In this document: positions 1 to 5,630 of the stretch, piece after piece
Numbering within the stretch: position 1 is the stretch's first letter
Layout of the letters: the number at the start of each line of letters is the position of its first letter
From: an uncultured Prevotella sp.
Lineage (GTDB): Bacteria; Bacteroidota; Bacteroidia; Bacteroidales; Bacteroidaceae
Direction: 5' to 3'
NCBI GenBank assembly: GCA_900557255.1
Contig: USSA01000152.1
Span: forward strand, 1 to 7,093
DNA: 7,093 nt
The notes under the pieces: generated by a model
Databases searched by the model: none
What the model saw: the letters and a program-made list of their open reading frames with translations, nothing else
What the model was told of the DNA's origin: nothing
Translations under genes and position numbers: made by a program

Positions 1-571
1 GAGCCGTATTGCCGTTGTGCTGGAGATTGTCGCAGGAGAGGATGGTGATGGGACCTACGCCGGAAGCCTTACGACGACGGAGTCCTTCTGCCACATAGCC
101 GAAAGCTGTCTGCGGATCGCGAGGACATTCAAGGTCGTGAGCCACCTGCGGAGTGTCAAGCATGAATTCGCCTGTCTGACGTGAGATGTTATATCCACCC
201 TCGGTTATGGTGAGTGTGATGATGCGGATGTCAGGGTCAGCAATCTTGTTGAGAATGGCGTTCTTCTCCTCTACGCCCCAGTAAAGCTCTACAAGAGCGC
301 CAAGACGATAAACCTCGTTCTTGCCGTCACGTCCGCAAACGGTCAGCGTATACTCGCCGTTCTGTGCCTTAAGCGCCTTATAGAGAGGCTCGTCTCTCTC
401 CAGAATCATTGCTCCACAGATGCCCCAAGCATGCTGCGTTGGGTCTTCGAGGAGTTGGCTTGTCATATATTCGAGGTGTGCACGATGGAAGTTGCCTACG
501 CCGAAGTGAAGGATGCCTGCCTTGACCGAATTGCGGTCAAAAGAATACGAGTTGACTACTTTTGTTGCCAT
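1..571 (-). CDS. Mannitol dehydrogenase-family polyol/hexuronate oxidoreductase (N-terminal 190 aa, cut by the window edge)
   Basis: Seen: reading the minus strand from the ATG at 571 gives 190 open codons to the left edge. The product has a nucleotide-binding GVGNFHRAH motif at residues 24-32, TLTITEGGY at 119-127 and SCDNLQHNG at 179-187. These three motifs characterise the long-chain mannitol dehydrogenase family (mannitol 2-dehydrogenase, fructuronate and tagaturonate reductases), whose members are usually about 480-540 aa. The C-terminal catalytic part therefore lies outside the window. Known: these cytoplasmic enzymes interconvert polyols or hexonates and ketoses with NAD(H), for example mannitol and fructose. 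Within the family, the TITEGGYN and SCDNLQHNG wording is closest to what I recall of mannitol 2-dehydrogenases, but the exact substrate is not settled. It lies downstream of, and on the same strand as, a LacI-family gene, with a clear promoter at 626-656 and a composite operator further upstream. The leader is A-rich without a Shine-Dalgarno sequence. Family assignment is secure; substrate is moderate. Confidence 0.9.
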   Translation of the reverse strand, partial: MATKVVNSYSFDRNSVKAGILHFGVGNFHRAHLEYMTSQLLEDPTQHAWGICGAMILERDEPLYKALKAQNGEYTLTVCGRDGKNEVYRLGALVELYWGVEEKNAILNKIADPDIRIITLTITEGGYNISRQTGEFMLDTPQVAHDLECPRDPQTAFGYVAEGLRRRKASGVGPITILSCDNLQHNGNTA

Positions 572-625
572 AATCTTTTTAAGTTTTTTAGTTATTGTTT
601 CTTTTATGGATTTATCTTTCGATTG

Positions 626-656
626 CAAAATTAAACCGCAAAAAGATTATGGCAAA
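626..656 (-). promoter_or_regulatory. Bacteroidota-type promoter of the mannitol dehydrogenase-family gene
   Basis: On the minus strand a -7 box TAATTTTG (633-626) matches TAnnTTTG exactly. A -33 box TTTG (656-653) precedes it with a 19-bp spacer, the standard geometry of the primary sigma factor of Bacteroidota. Transcription would start near 619, giving a leader of about 48 nt before the ATG at 571. The composite LacI-type operator (682-719) ends 26 nt upstream of the -33 box. It does not overlap the core promoter. Confidence 0.7.
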
Positions 657-674
657 GAAAAAAAATAAAGCAAG

Positions 675-722
675 TTTTGGGAACGTTTGCGGCAACGTTC
701 CCAAAATCTGCAAACGTTTTAA
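675..722 (-). promoter_or_regulatory. Composite LacI-family operator, left copy (three CG-centred sites)
   Basis: Three LacI-type palindrome centres (AACGTT or AAACGTTT) lie at about 684/685, 696/697 and 715/716, spaced 12 and 19 bp. On the minus strand the 38-nt block 719-682 matches the plus-strand block 1893-1930 at 34 of 38 positions. The two left sites also form a perfect inverted repeat: 13-bp arms at 675-687 and 694-706 around a 6-nt loop. Known: LacI-family proteins with a hinge leucine bind palindromes with a central CG step, and the neighbouring regulator has that leucine. Its position upstream of the -33 box suits activation or DNA looping better than simple promoter blocking. As RNA the hairpin is followed on the minus strand by a T-rich run, so it may also help terminate lacI transcription. 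Confidence 0.75.
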
Positions 723-761
723 ATCAATATTGTAGCAGATGTCTCTGTTCTCCGCTACAGC

Positions 762-1769
762 CTATTCCCCAGTGGATGCCCTGCACTTCATTTCTGTACG
801 GAGCACTAACTTACGGTTCTCCGCCTCCGGATTGCGCACCTTCTCAAGCACCAGTTCTGCTGCACGTTGTCCCATCTCCGTGAGTGGCGGTTCCACGGTG
901 GTGAGCTTCGGATATACAATCGTAGACAGTTCTGTGCCGGAGAATCCTGCCACAGCCACATCCTCTGGTATGCGACGTCCAAGTTCGCGCAGCCGATTCA
1001 TGGCTCCGATGGCAAGCGTGTCGGTGAAGGCATACACGGCGTCAAACTCGATGCCTCTACGCTCAAGGTCGTCAACAGCTGCTGCACCGTCGGCAAAGGT
1101 CATGCCCGTCCTGATGACAAGCTGCGGGTCGTATACATGGAATTTCTCCATCGCCTCGCGGTAGCCACGTTCGCGCTCCACCGCATTATAGACATCATCG
1201 GGACCATACAGATAAGCAATGCGGCGCCTACCGAGACGTATGAGATGTTCAGCCATGAAATAAGAGTCGTTATTGTCGTCCACCATCACCTGGGGCATAT
1301 CGTCCAGTCCGTGTGGTATGCGGTCGTAGAAAACAATGGCCATGCCAGCGGTTGCCAGACGGCGATAAACATCAACGTTCTGCCTGTAGCTGCAAAGACT
1401 GACAATCAGACCGTCCACCATAAACTCCTCCATCATCTGCAGACTCTCACGCTCACGCAGCGGACTCTCGTCCGACTCGGCTATCATCACCTTCTGATTG
1501 TTCTTATAGAGTACGCTCTGAATGCCCGTCACCACCTGTGAAGCATAAGGTGTATGCATCTCAGGCACAATCACGCCGATGGTGTTGGTGCGGCCCATCT
1601 TGAGGTTCATCGCCACTGGATTACGGCGATAACCGAGACGCTCCGCCTCGCGCAGCACAGCCTCACGGGTTTCGCGCCTTATGTTCTTGTCGTCGGTAAG
1701 GGCACGCGACACAGTGGAAACCGAAATGCAAAGCGATCGGGCTATATCTTTTATTGTTACATGTTTCAT
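762..1769 (-). CDS. LacI-family transcriptional regulator
   Basis: 335 aa, the usual length for the family. Residues 4-23 (TIKDIARSLCISVSTVSRAL) form the LacI helix-turn-helix. Residues 50-64 (NPVAMNLKMGRTNTI) are the hinge helix, with the minor-groove leucine at 56. From residue 63 onward a periplasmic-binding-protein-like ligand domain follows (IGVIVPE, DGLIV, a VFYDR strand near 145-149, VAVAGFSGTE at 271-280, LTTVEPP at 289-295), as in sugar-responsive GalR/LacI proteins. It is a cytoplasmic DNA-binding dimer, and the ligand is probably a sugar or polyol. It is transcribed toward the dehydrogenase gene, 190 nt away, and is flanked on both sides by near-identical operator blocks. It therefore likely controls that gene, possibly the divergent NADH dehydrogenase gene, and itself. 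The ATG at 1769 is the natural start because it places the HTH at the N-terminus. The effector cannot be read from the sequence. Confidence 0.95.
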   Translation of the reverse strand: MKHVTIKDIARSLCISVSTVSRALTDDKNIRRETREAVLREAERLGYRRNPVAMNLKMGRTNTIGVIVPEMHTPYASQVVTGIQSVLYKNNQKVMIAESDESPLRERESLQMMEEFMVDGLIVSLCSYRQNVDVYRRLATAGMAIVFYDRIPHGLDDMPQVMVDDNNDSYFMAEHLIRLGRRRIAYLYGPDDVYNAVERERGYREAMEKFHVYDPQLVIRTGMTFADGAAAVDDLERRGIEFDAVYAFTDTLAIGAMNRLRELGRRIPEDVAVAGFSGTELSTIVYPKLTTVEPPLTEMGQRAAELVLEKVRNPEAENRKLVLRTEMKCRASTGE

Positions 1770-1816
1770 TGCCGGTAGAAAAAGATAGGTTTCGTATTAT
1801 AATACTGTATTAACTG

Positions 1817-1824
1817 CAAAAGTA
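1817..1824 (-). promoter_or_regulatory. Probable -7 box of the lacI promoter
   Basis: The minus strand reads TACTTTTG (1824-1817), a full match to TAnnTTTG, about 48 nt upstream of the lacI start codon. No good TTTG occurs 19-21 bp upstream on that strand, so the promoter would be weak or need help. The operator block at 1893-1930 lies roughly 70-110 bp upstream of it. Confidence 0.4.
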
Positions 1825-1889
1825 ACATTTATTTCAAAGAAAATTAGTAACTTTGTAGAGGAATTTAGGATAACACATATAATATGTAT

Positions 1890-1933
1890 TGCAAACGTTT
1901 GCGGACTTTGGGAACGTTACCGCAATCGTTTTC
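1890..1933 (+). promoter_or_regulatory. Composite LacI-family operator, right copy (lacI/ndh intergenic region)
   Basis: It contains a perfect 12-bp palindrome GCAAACGTTTGC (1891-1902), a near-perfect palindrome GGGAACGTTACC (1910-1921, one mismatch) and a degenerate third site centred at 1927/1928. Centres are spaced 19 and then 12 bp, exactly the spacing of the left copy read in its own orientation. The 38-nt core 1893-1930 differs from the left copy at only four positions. It sits in the divergent lacI-ndh intergenic region (1770-2024). It could serve lacI autoregulation, the ndh-like gene, or both, and its polarity points toward the ndh-like gene. Confidence 0.75.
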
Positions 1934-1955
1934 ATAAAAATACAAAAACTCAAGT

Positions 1956-1986
1956 AGTATTGTCTGCTCAAAAATGGCTAACTTAG
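1956..1986 (+). promoter_or_regulatory. Candidate promoter of the NADH dehydrogenase gene
   Basis: TAACTTAG at 1979-1986 matches TAnnTTTG with one mismatch. Its first base is 49 nt from the end of the operator block (1930). The -7 box of the dehydrogenase promoter is also 49 nt from the end of its operator copy (682 to 633). The -33 position (around 1956-1959) is poor. Two alternatives are TAGTATTG at 1955-1962 with TTTC at 1930-1933 (21-bp spacer), and a lone TAACTTTG at 1848-1855. The choice rests mainly on the shared geometry. Confidence 0.4.
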
Positions 1987-2024
1987 CTGTCACAATGAGC
2001 AACCAAAAACCTTTATTATAAAAT

Positions 2025-3377
2025 ATGAGCATCAATATCCAGAGAAATCAGAAGAAAAGAGTAGTTATTGTTGGTGGAGGACTTGGCGGACTGCGCCTTG
2101 CAGAAGACCTTTACGGATCGGGCATGCAGGTGGTGCTGATCGACAAGAACAATTTCCATCAGTTTCCACCGCTTATCTATCAGATAGCGTCGGCAGGTAT
2201 CGACCCCAGCAGCATCTCTTTCCCCTTCCGTCAGATTTTCCGCAAGCGTAAGGACTTTTATTTCCGCATGGCAGAGGCACGTATGGTGGACACGGAGAAG
2301 AAGATTCTGCAGACTTCCATCGGAAAGATTGACTATGACTATCTGGTGCTGGCAGCAGGTGCTACTACCAACTTCTTCGGCAACAAGAACATCGAGGAAT
2401 GGGCTATACCGATGAAGACCGTGCCTGAGGCGATGGGACTTCGCAATGCCTTGCTCTCCAACTTCGAGCGAGCGCTGACTTGCGCCACTGAAGAGGAACG
2501 TCAGGAACTGCTCAACGTAGTAATCGTTGGCGGCGGTGCCACTGGTGTGGAGATTGCCGGAGCGTTGTCGGAGATGAAGCGCTACGTCATTCCTTACGAC
2601 TATCCCGACATGGACTCGTCATTGATGCACATTTACCTCATAGAAGCCGGCGACCGACTGCTTGCCGGCATGTCGCAAGACTCATCAAAGAAGGCATACG
2701 ACTTCCTTAAGAGCATGGGTGTGGACATACAGTTCGGCAAGATGGTGACTGACTATCGCGACCATAAAGTCATCATGAAGGACGGTACGGAGATTCCTAC
2801 ACGTACATTCCTTTGGGTGTCGGGTATCAGAGCTAACGCCATGCCTGGTATCAGCGAAGATCATTTAGGACGTGGATTCAGATTCAAGGTAGACCAGTTT
2901 AATCGTATTCCGGGACTGAACGACGTGTTTGCCATCGGCGACCAGTGTCTTCAGACCACAGACCCTGATTATCCTAACGGACATCCGCAGGTGGCTCAGG
3001 TGGCTATACAGCAGGCAAAGAACCTTGCCAAGAACATCAAGCGAATAAACGAAGGACTTGCTGACGACAACAGCCTTACTCCGTTCAAATACAACAACCT
3101 CGGTTCGATGGCAACCATCGGACGCAACAAGGCAGTTGTGGAAATTGGCAAGTTCCATAGCCAGGGCTTCTTCGCCTGGGTGCTGTGGCTCGTCGTCCAC
3201 CTGCGTTCTATCCTCGGCGTGAAGAACAAGATGATGGTGCTGCTCAACTGGCTCTGGAAATACGTCAGCTATAACGACTCCATCCGCATGATTACCTACG
3301 CCACAAAGCCGCGTGAGGTGGTGGAGCGCATGGAACGCGAACAGACCACGCACCTCGGAGAGGACCTTATGGAATAA
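2025..3377 (+). CDS. ndh: Type II NADH:quinone oxidoreductase (NDH-2, FAD-dependent)
   Basis: 450 aa with the two-dinucleotide-fold layout of NDH-2. The FAD-binding GGGLGG is at residues 17-22 after VVIV. VLAAGATTNFFG at 108-119 follows. The NADH-binding VIVGGGATGVE is at 166-176, and the FAD-contacting VFAIGDQ is at 301-307. PQVAQVAIQQAKNLAKNI (321-338) is the helix near the quinone site. A hydrophobic, amphipathic C-terminus (about 381-412, GFFAWVLWLVVHLRSILGV then MMVLLNWLWKYV) is the usual membrane-surface anchor. Known: NDH-2 transfers electrons from NADH to the quinone pool (menaquinone in Bacteroidota) at the cytoplasmic face without pumping protons. The gene is divergent from lacI, with a composite operator about 95 nt upstream of its start. 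No Shine-Dalgarno sequence is seen; the leader is A/T-rich. It ends at a convergent hairpin. Family call is firm. In vivo quinone use is inferred. Confidence 0.93.
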   Translation: MSINIQRNQKKRVVIVGGGLGGLRLAEDLYGSGMQVVLIDKNNFHQFPPLIYQIASAGIDPSSISFPFRQIFRKRKDFYFRMAEARMVDTEKKILQTSIGKIDYDYLVLAAGATTNFFGNKNIEEWAIPMKTVPEAMGLRNALLSNFERALTCATEEERQELLNVVIVGGGATGVEIAGALSEMKRYVIPYDYPDMDSSLMHIYLIEAGDRLLAGMSQDSSKKAYDFLKSMGVDIQFGKMVTDYRDHKVIMKDGTEIPTRTFLWVSGIRANAMPGISEDHLGRGFRFKVDQFNRIPGLNDVFAIGDQCLQTTDPDYPNGHPQVAQVAIQQAKNLAKNIKRINEGLADDNSLTPFKYNNLGSMATIGRNKAVVEIGKFHSQGFFAWVLWLVVHLRSILGVKNKMMVLLNWLWKYVSYNDSIRMITYATKPREVVERMEREQTTHLGEDLME

Positions 3378-3456
3378 GGTGTTTGGACCTTATATTATAC
3401 TAAAACAAAGGGTAAGTTAAAACTAAAGAAATAAGAATAAAAAGCAAACTGTAGTA

Positions 3457-3480
3457 GCTGCGGGCATTCCAGCCCGCAGC
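3457..3480. terminator. Bidirectional hairpin between convergent genes
   Basis: A perfect 9-bp G/C-rich stem (GCTGCGGGC at 3457-3465, GCCCGCAGC at 3472-3480) closes on a 6-nt loop. It lies between the ends of ndh (+) and the yhcH/tabA-family gene (-). On the minus strand a T-rich tract follows after about a dozen bases. On the plus strand there is no good T-run, so termination is more convincing for the minus-strand gene. A dispersed intergenic palindromic repeat is an alternative reading. Confidence 0.55.
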
Positions 3481-3525
3481 ACTGCAAGAAGATATTCAGC
3501 AAGTTACGGCTGCTTATTGTGATGC

Positions 3526-3972
3526 TTAGAGTTTCACTTTCACAATAAGCTTGCGGATTTTTCCCTCACCTATCACCGGAGCATGCGGATCCTCAGGCCA
3601 GACTATCATAAACTGACCGGGACGAAGCTTTACGTAAGCGGATGCAGGCTCGGTGTAAAGAGCGCAGTCTGCCTCTGCGTCATAGGGTTTGGTAAGGTTT
3701 GAGCAGTCCTCTATCGGCTTCCAGCCTATCGTCTCCTCTCCCTCAAGGAGGATGTGGATGTCAATGTACTGACGGTGTACTTCCAGAACCTGCTGCTCTG
3801 CCGTTACGCATTCAGGGTTGACGTTATTGATGAACAGGCGGTCGCCGTCAAGCTCTATGCGGCCACAAGGCTCGTTGAGAAGGTCATGACTCTTAACATA
3901 GTCGAAGACTGTCTTGAACAATGGGTGGAGCGACTCTATGCGGGCGCTCTGTCTGATATCTGCTACTATCAT
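3526..3972 (-). CDS. YhcH/YjgK/YiaL (TabA, DUF386) family protein
   Basis: 148 aa, the standard length of this single-domain cupin-like family. Key stretches are EVHRQYIDIHILLEGEE at residues 64-80 (conserved Glu, His, Asp and His, likely metal ligands) and RPGQFMIVWPEDPHAP at 117-132 (second-half His130). KLIVKVKL at the C-terminus is typical of the last strand. Known: characterised relatives include the E. coli biofilm modulator TabA and the sialic-acid anomerase NanQ (YhcH). Others were annotated as the beta subunit of evolved beta-galactosidase. A role in sugar mutarotation or carbohydrate metabolism is plausible, but the substrate is unknown. The ATG at 3972 is only 11-13 bp from the end of the IS982 element, so the native promoter is gone from this position. 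Transcription may now come from the IS, whose transposase runs in the same direction. Family call is strong; function is open. Confidence 0.88.
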   Translation of the reverse strand: MIVADIRQSARIESLHPLFKTVFDYVKSHDLLNEPCGRIELDGDRLFINNVNPECVTAEQQVLEVHRQYIDIHILLEGEETIGWKPIEDCSNLTKPYDAEADCALYTEPASAYVKLRPGQFMIVWPEDPHAPVIGEGKIRKLIVKVKL

Positions 3973-3985
3973 AATATAAATGTAT

Positions 3986-4007
3986 ACCTGTTGGCGGAAT
4001 TAATTTA
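3986..4007 (+). repeat. IS982 terminal inverted repeat, transposase 3' side
   Basis: Begins ACCTGTTGGCGGAATTAATT and pairs with 4992-5013 at 21 of 22 positions. The transposase stop codon (4000-4002) lies inside this repeat, a compact arrangement. Confidence 0.88.
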
Positions 4008-4905
4008 GTGCATACTTAATTCTGCCAATGGGCTTGTCGTTAATGAAGTTTACGTATTGCAGAATGGTAAGTGCACTAATTTTGCCAATGATTCTGGCAA
4101 ACAAACCATTCGTTATTTTCGCGTAGTTCCTGATGACCAGGAACTGGTCTGTAAGTTGAGAGAATATTGTCTCAATCCTCTTTCTTGCCTTTGCAAACGG
4201 GATGAATGTCGGTTTCCAGTCCTTTTGGTTGAGCCGATACGGACACTCCAGTCTTATGTGTGCGGTTTCGAACAAGTCAAGCTGTACGTCAGCTCCAATA
4301 TACCCTTTGTCACCATAGATGCTACAGTCGTGATAAGTATGTTTTACATCCTTCATATAATGGAGGTCAGCTACACTTGCCTTTGACAGATCATAGGAAT
4401 GGATAACTCCACTTAACCCACAGAGAGCGTGTAACTTATAACCAAAATAATACGTATTCTGCGAAGCACAGAAGCCGAAGTCGGGAGCTTGCGAGAAATT
4501 GCCGGTACGCCCCATCTTGCAACGTTTTCCTCTTGCAACCCTACAAACCTCTATCGGCTTGGAGTCAACAAAGAACTGTTCCTCTCCGCCATCCATTTCC
4601 ATGGCAATCCTCTTGCGCAGTTCCTCACACAGGCCTGACGTTTTCTTCCTGCGGTCATTGAACTGTCTCCTTGATATGAGATTGGGAATGCTGTCCTTGT
4701 ACTCTTGCAATTTATAGTCGAACAACCACTTCTCACTATCAATGCTCTCGGTCTCTGCTGTCAGGGATAGCGCCACCACTTCCAAATCCGAAAACTTGGG
4801 AACAGGACCACGACGTGGAACATTACCAGATTCATTGACGAGATTTTCAGAGAATTGCTTGCATATCTCAAGTATTTTGACGAATTTTGTATAAAGGTTG
4901 TACAT
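4000..4905 (-). CDS. IS982-family DDE transposase
   Basis: 301 aa when started at the ATG at 4905 (MYNLYTKFVKILEIC). DDE residues in this numbering are D114 in FFVDSKPIEVC, D199 in YGDKGYIG and E245 in RKRIETIFSQL. FGYKLHALCGLSGVI lies between the first two, as in IS982 transposases, and SRRQFNDRRKK is in the N-terminal region. An in-frame ATG at 4989 would add 28 residues (329 aa). I prefer 4905 because a promoter-like -33/-7 pair lies at 4938-4969, inside that extension, and 301 aa is nearer family length. The frame is intact from start to stop, so the enzyme is probably active. It catalyses cut-and-paste movement of its own element, binding the terminal repeats. Confidence 0.9.
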   Translation of the reverse strand: MYNLYTKFVKILEICKQFSENLVNESGNVPRRGPVPKFSDLEVVALSLTAETESIDSEKWLFDYKLQEYKDSIPNLISRRQFNDRRKKTSGLCEELRKRIAMEMDGGEEQFFVDSKPIEVCRVARGKRCKMGRTGNFSQAPDFGFCASQNTYYFGYKLHALCGLSGVIHSYDLSKASVADLHYMKDVKHTYHDCSIYGDKGYIGADVQLDLFETAHIRLECPYRLNQKDWKPTFIPFAKARKRIETIFSQLTDQFLVIRNYAKITNGLFARIIGKISALTILQYVNFINDKPIGRIKYALN

Positions 4906-4937
4906 ACGATGGTTTGAACTTAATGTTTTGAGCACCA

Positions 4938-4969
4938 CTAAGTTACTAAAAATCAGCGATATATACAAC
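4938..4969 (-). promoter_or_regulatory. Probable transposase promoter inside the IS
   Basis: The minus strand reads GTTG (4969-4966), a 20-bp spacer, then TAACTTAG (4945-4938). Each box is one mismatch from the Bacteroidota -33/-7 consensus. Transcription would start about 25-30 nt upstream of the ATG at 4905. It could also supply transcripts to the yhcH/tabA-family gene downstream, as no terminator is evident between the two genes. Confidence 0.5.
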
Positions 4970-4991
4970 CTTTTACTCATATTTATCAACT

Positions 4992-5013
4992 TAAATTAAT
5001 TCCGCCAACGGGT
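4992..5013 (-). repeat. IS982 terminal inverted repeat, transposase 5' side
   Basis: On the minus strand it begins ACCCGTTGGCGGAATTAATT. It matches the repeat at 3986-4007 except at the fourth base. The sequence on its outer side (from 5016) is markedly A/T-rich. Confidence 0.88.
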
Positions 5014-5051
5014 ATATGTTGCAAATTTCAACTTTGTTATAAATAAACTTC

Positions 5052-5060
5052 GGAAGGAGA
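5052..5060 (+). promoter_or_regulatory. Strong Shine-Dalgarno sequence ahead of the 174-aa gene
   Basis: GGAAGGAGA lies 14 nt before the ATG at 5075 and only 3 nt before another ATG at 5064. The latter opens a 10-codon ORF (MNSLCLCVKE, stop ending at 5096) that overlaps the start of the larger gene in another frame. An in-frame ATG at 5081 is a third option. The start of the main gene is therefore not certain. Such a strong SD contrasts with the core genes on the left. Confidence 0.5.
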
Positions 5061-5074
5061 AATATGAATTCACT

Positions 5075-5599
5075 ATGTTTATGTGTAAAAGAATAAAATT
5101 TTGGCTTTGCAAACTTCTCTATTCCCATAGAAAAAAGTCTTGCTGCATTTCCTTTTCATCAAAAGGTTTCAAGGTGATAACTCTCTATCGGATTTTTGAG
5201 GGATGCCAAGTAGAAGATAAACCAATTATCTTTCTTCCTGCTACAGCATCCGAGGAAGAATTGGCCAATGCGATATTTTTCTGTTTGGATAAAAGTAGTA
5301 TGGTCATACGAACTTCAATAAATTCCACATCCGCTTATCTGAAGTTTATTAAAGAACGTTCGTTGAAAAGTTACTATCAACAATCCGTGGCTTGCATAGT
5401 AAAGTTGAATGTTCAAACAGGCATAATTCATTTAGAACTTTGGCAACAAGCTGATGATGGTAGAGGAATGACTCCTTGTCATGAACAGAGCCTTATGGCA
5501 TTTGATGTAAAAGGCAATAGTCAACTTCTCGCCAAGTATGTCATGAAAATCTTAAGTGAAAGATTAGCTTTGAAAAAGGATAAGGTAACTATGGAATAA
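5075..5599 (+). CDS. Unknown 174-aa protein, possible CdiI-like (DUF1436-type) immunity protein
   Basis: The N-terminus is basic and Cys-rich (MFMCKRIKFWLCKLLYSHRKK) without a clear signal peptide, so a cytoplasmic protein is likely. The stretch PIIFLPATASEEELANAIFFCLDKS (residues 50-74) resembles the 'LP-x-A-S-xEEL-xxA-xxxAL' pattern I associate with contact-dependent inhibition immunity proteins of the CdiI/DUF1436 type. A related pattern, SLMAFDVKGNSQLLAKYVMKIL (139-160), recurs near the C-terminus. This is pattern memory, not a database result. If correct, it would neutralise a toxin delivered by a neighbouring cell. No toxin gene is in the window, so it would be an orphan. A/T-rich codons and a strong SD suggest transfer. 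It lies just outside the IS, and no convincing -33/-7 pair is seen between them. Confidence 0.55.
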   Translation: MFMCKRIKFWLCKLLYSHRKKSCCISFSSKGFKVITLYRIFEGCQVEDKPIIFLPATASEEELANAIFFCLDKSSMVIRTSINSTSAYLKFIKERSLKSYYQQSVACIVKLNVQTGIIHLELWQQADDGRGMTPCHEQSLMAFDVKGNSQLLAKYVMKILSERLALKKDKVTME

Positions 5600-5630
5600 A
5601 TAATAAGAATTGTAGCATGAGAATAAACAA

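Larger units (their letters stand above)
3984..5015 (-). mobile_element. IS982-family insertion sequence, apparently complete
   Basis: A 1.03-kb element carries one DDE transposase gene on the minus strand between 22-bp terminal inverted repeats at 3986-4007 and 4992-5013. The repeats differ at one base (ACCTGTTGG versus ACCCGTTGG at the tips). The inverted match extends two bases outward (AT), giving 3984-5015. With that boundary a 4-bp direct repeat ATGT flanks the element (3980-3983 and 5016-5019). The exact tip is uncertain: if the ends are the conventional ACC, no convincing target duplication remains. Size, single ORF, repeat structure and transposase motifs fit IS982. The element sits between core-like DNA and an A/T-rich accessory stretch. 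Confidence 0.88.

Noticed and set aside
431..634. Plus-strand 67-aa ORF
   Set aside because: Mostly antisense to the mannitol dehydrogenase-family gene, running across its promoter; no recognisable protein features.
867..1541. Plus-strand 224-aa ORF (also 739-1164 and 1554-1778)
   Set aside because: Antisense to the clear LacI-family gene; composition reflects shadow coding.
1848..1855. TAACTTTG on the plus strand as the main ndh promoter
   Set aside because: A good -7 match, but it lacks a -33 box at 19-21 bp and is 170 nt from the gene; kept only as an alternative.
2865..3353. Minus-strand 162-aa and nested 83-aa ORFs
   Set aside because: Antisense to the conserved C-terminal half of NDH-2; no family features.
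4057..4386. Plus-strand ORFs within the IS (also 4499-4717 and minus 4551-4742)
   Set aside because: Out-of-frame shadows of the intact DDE transposase.
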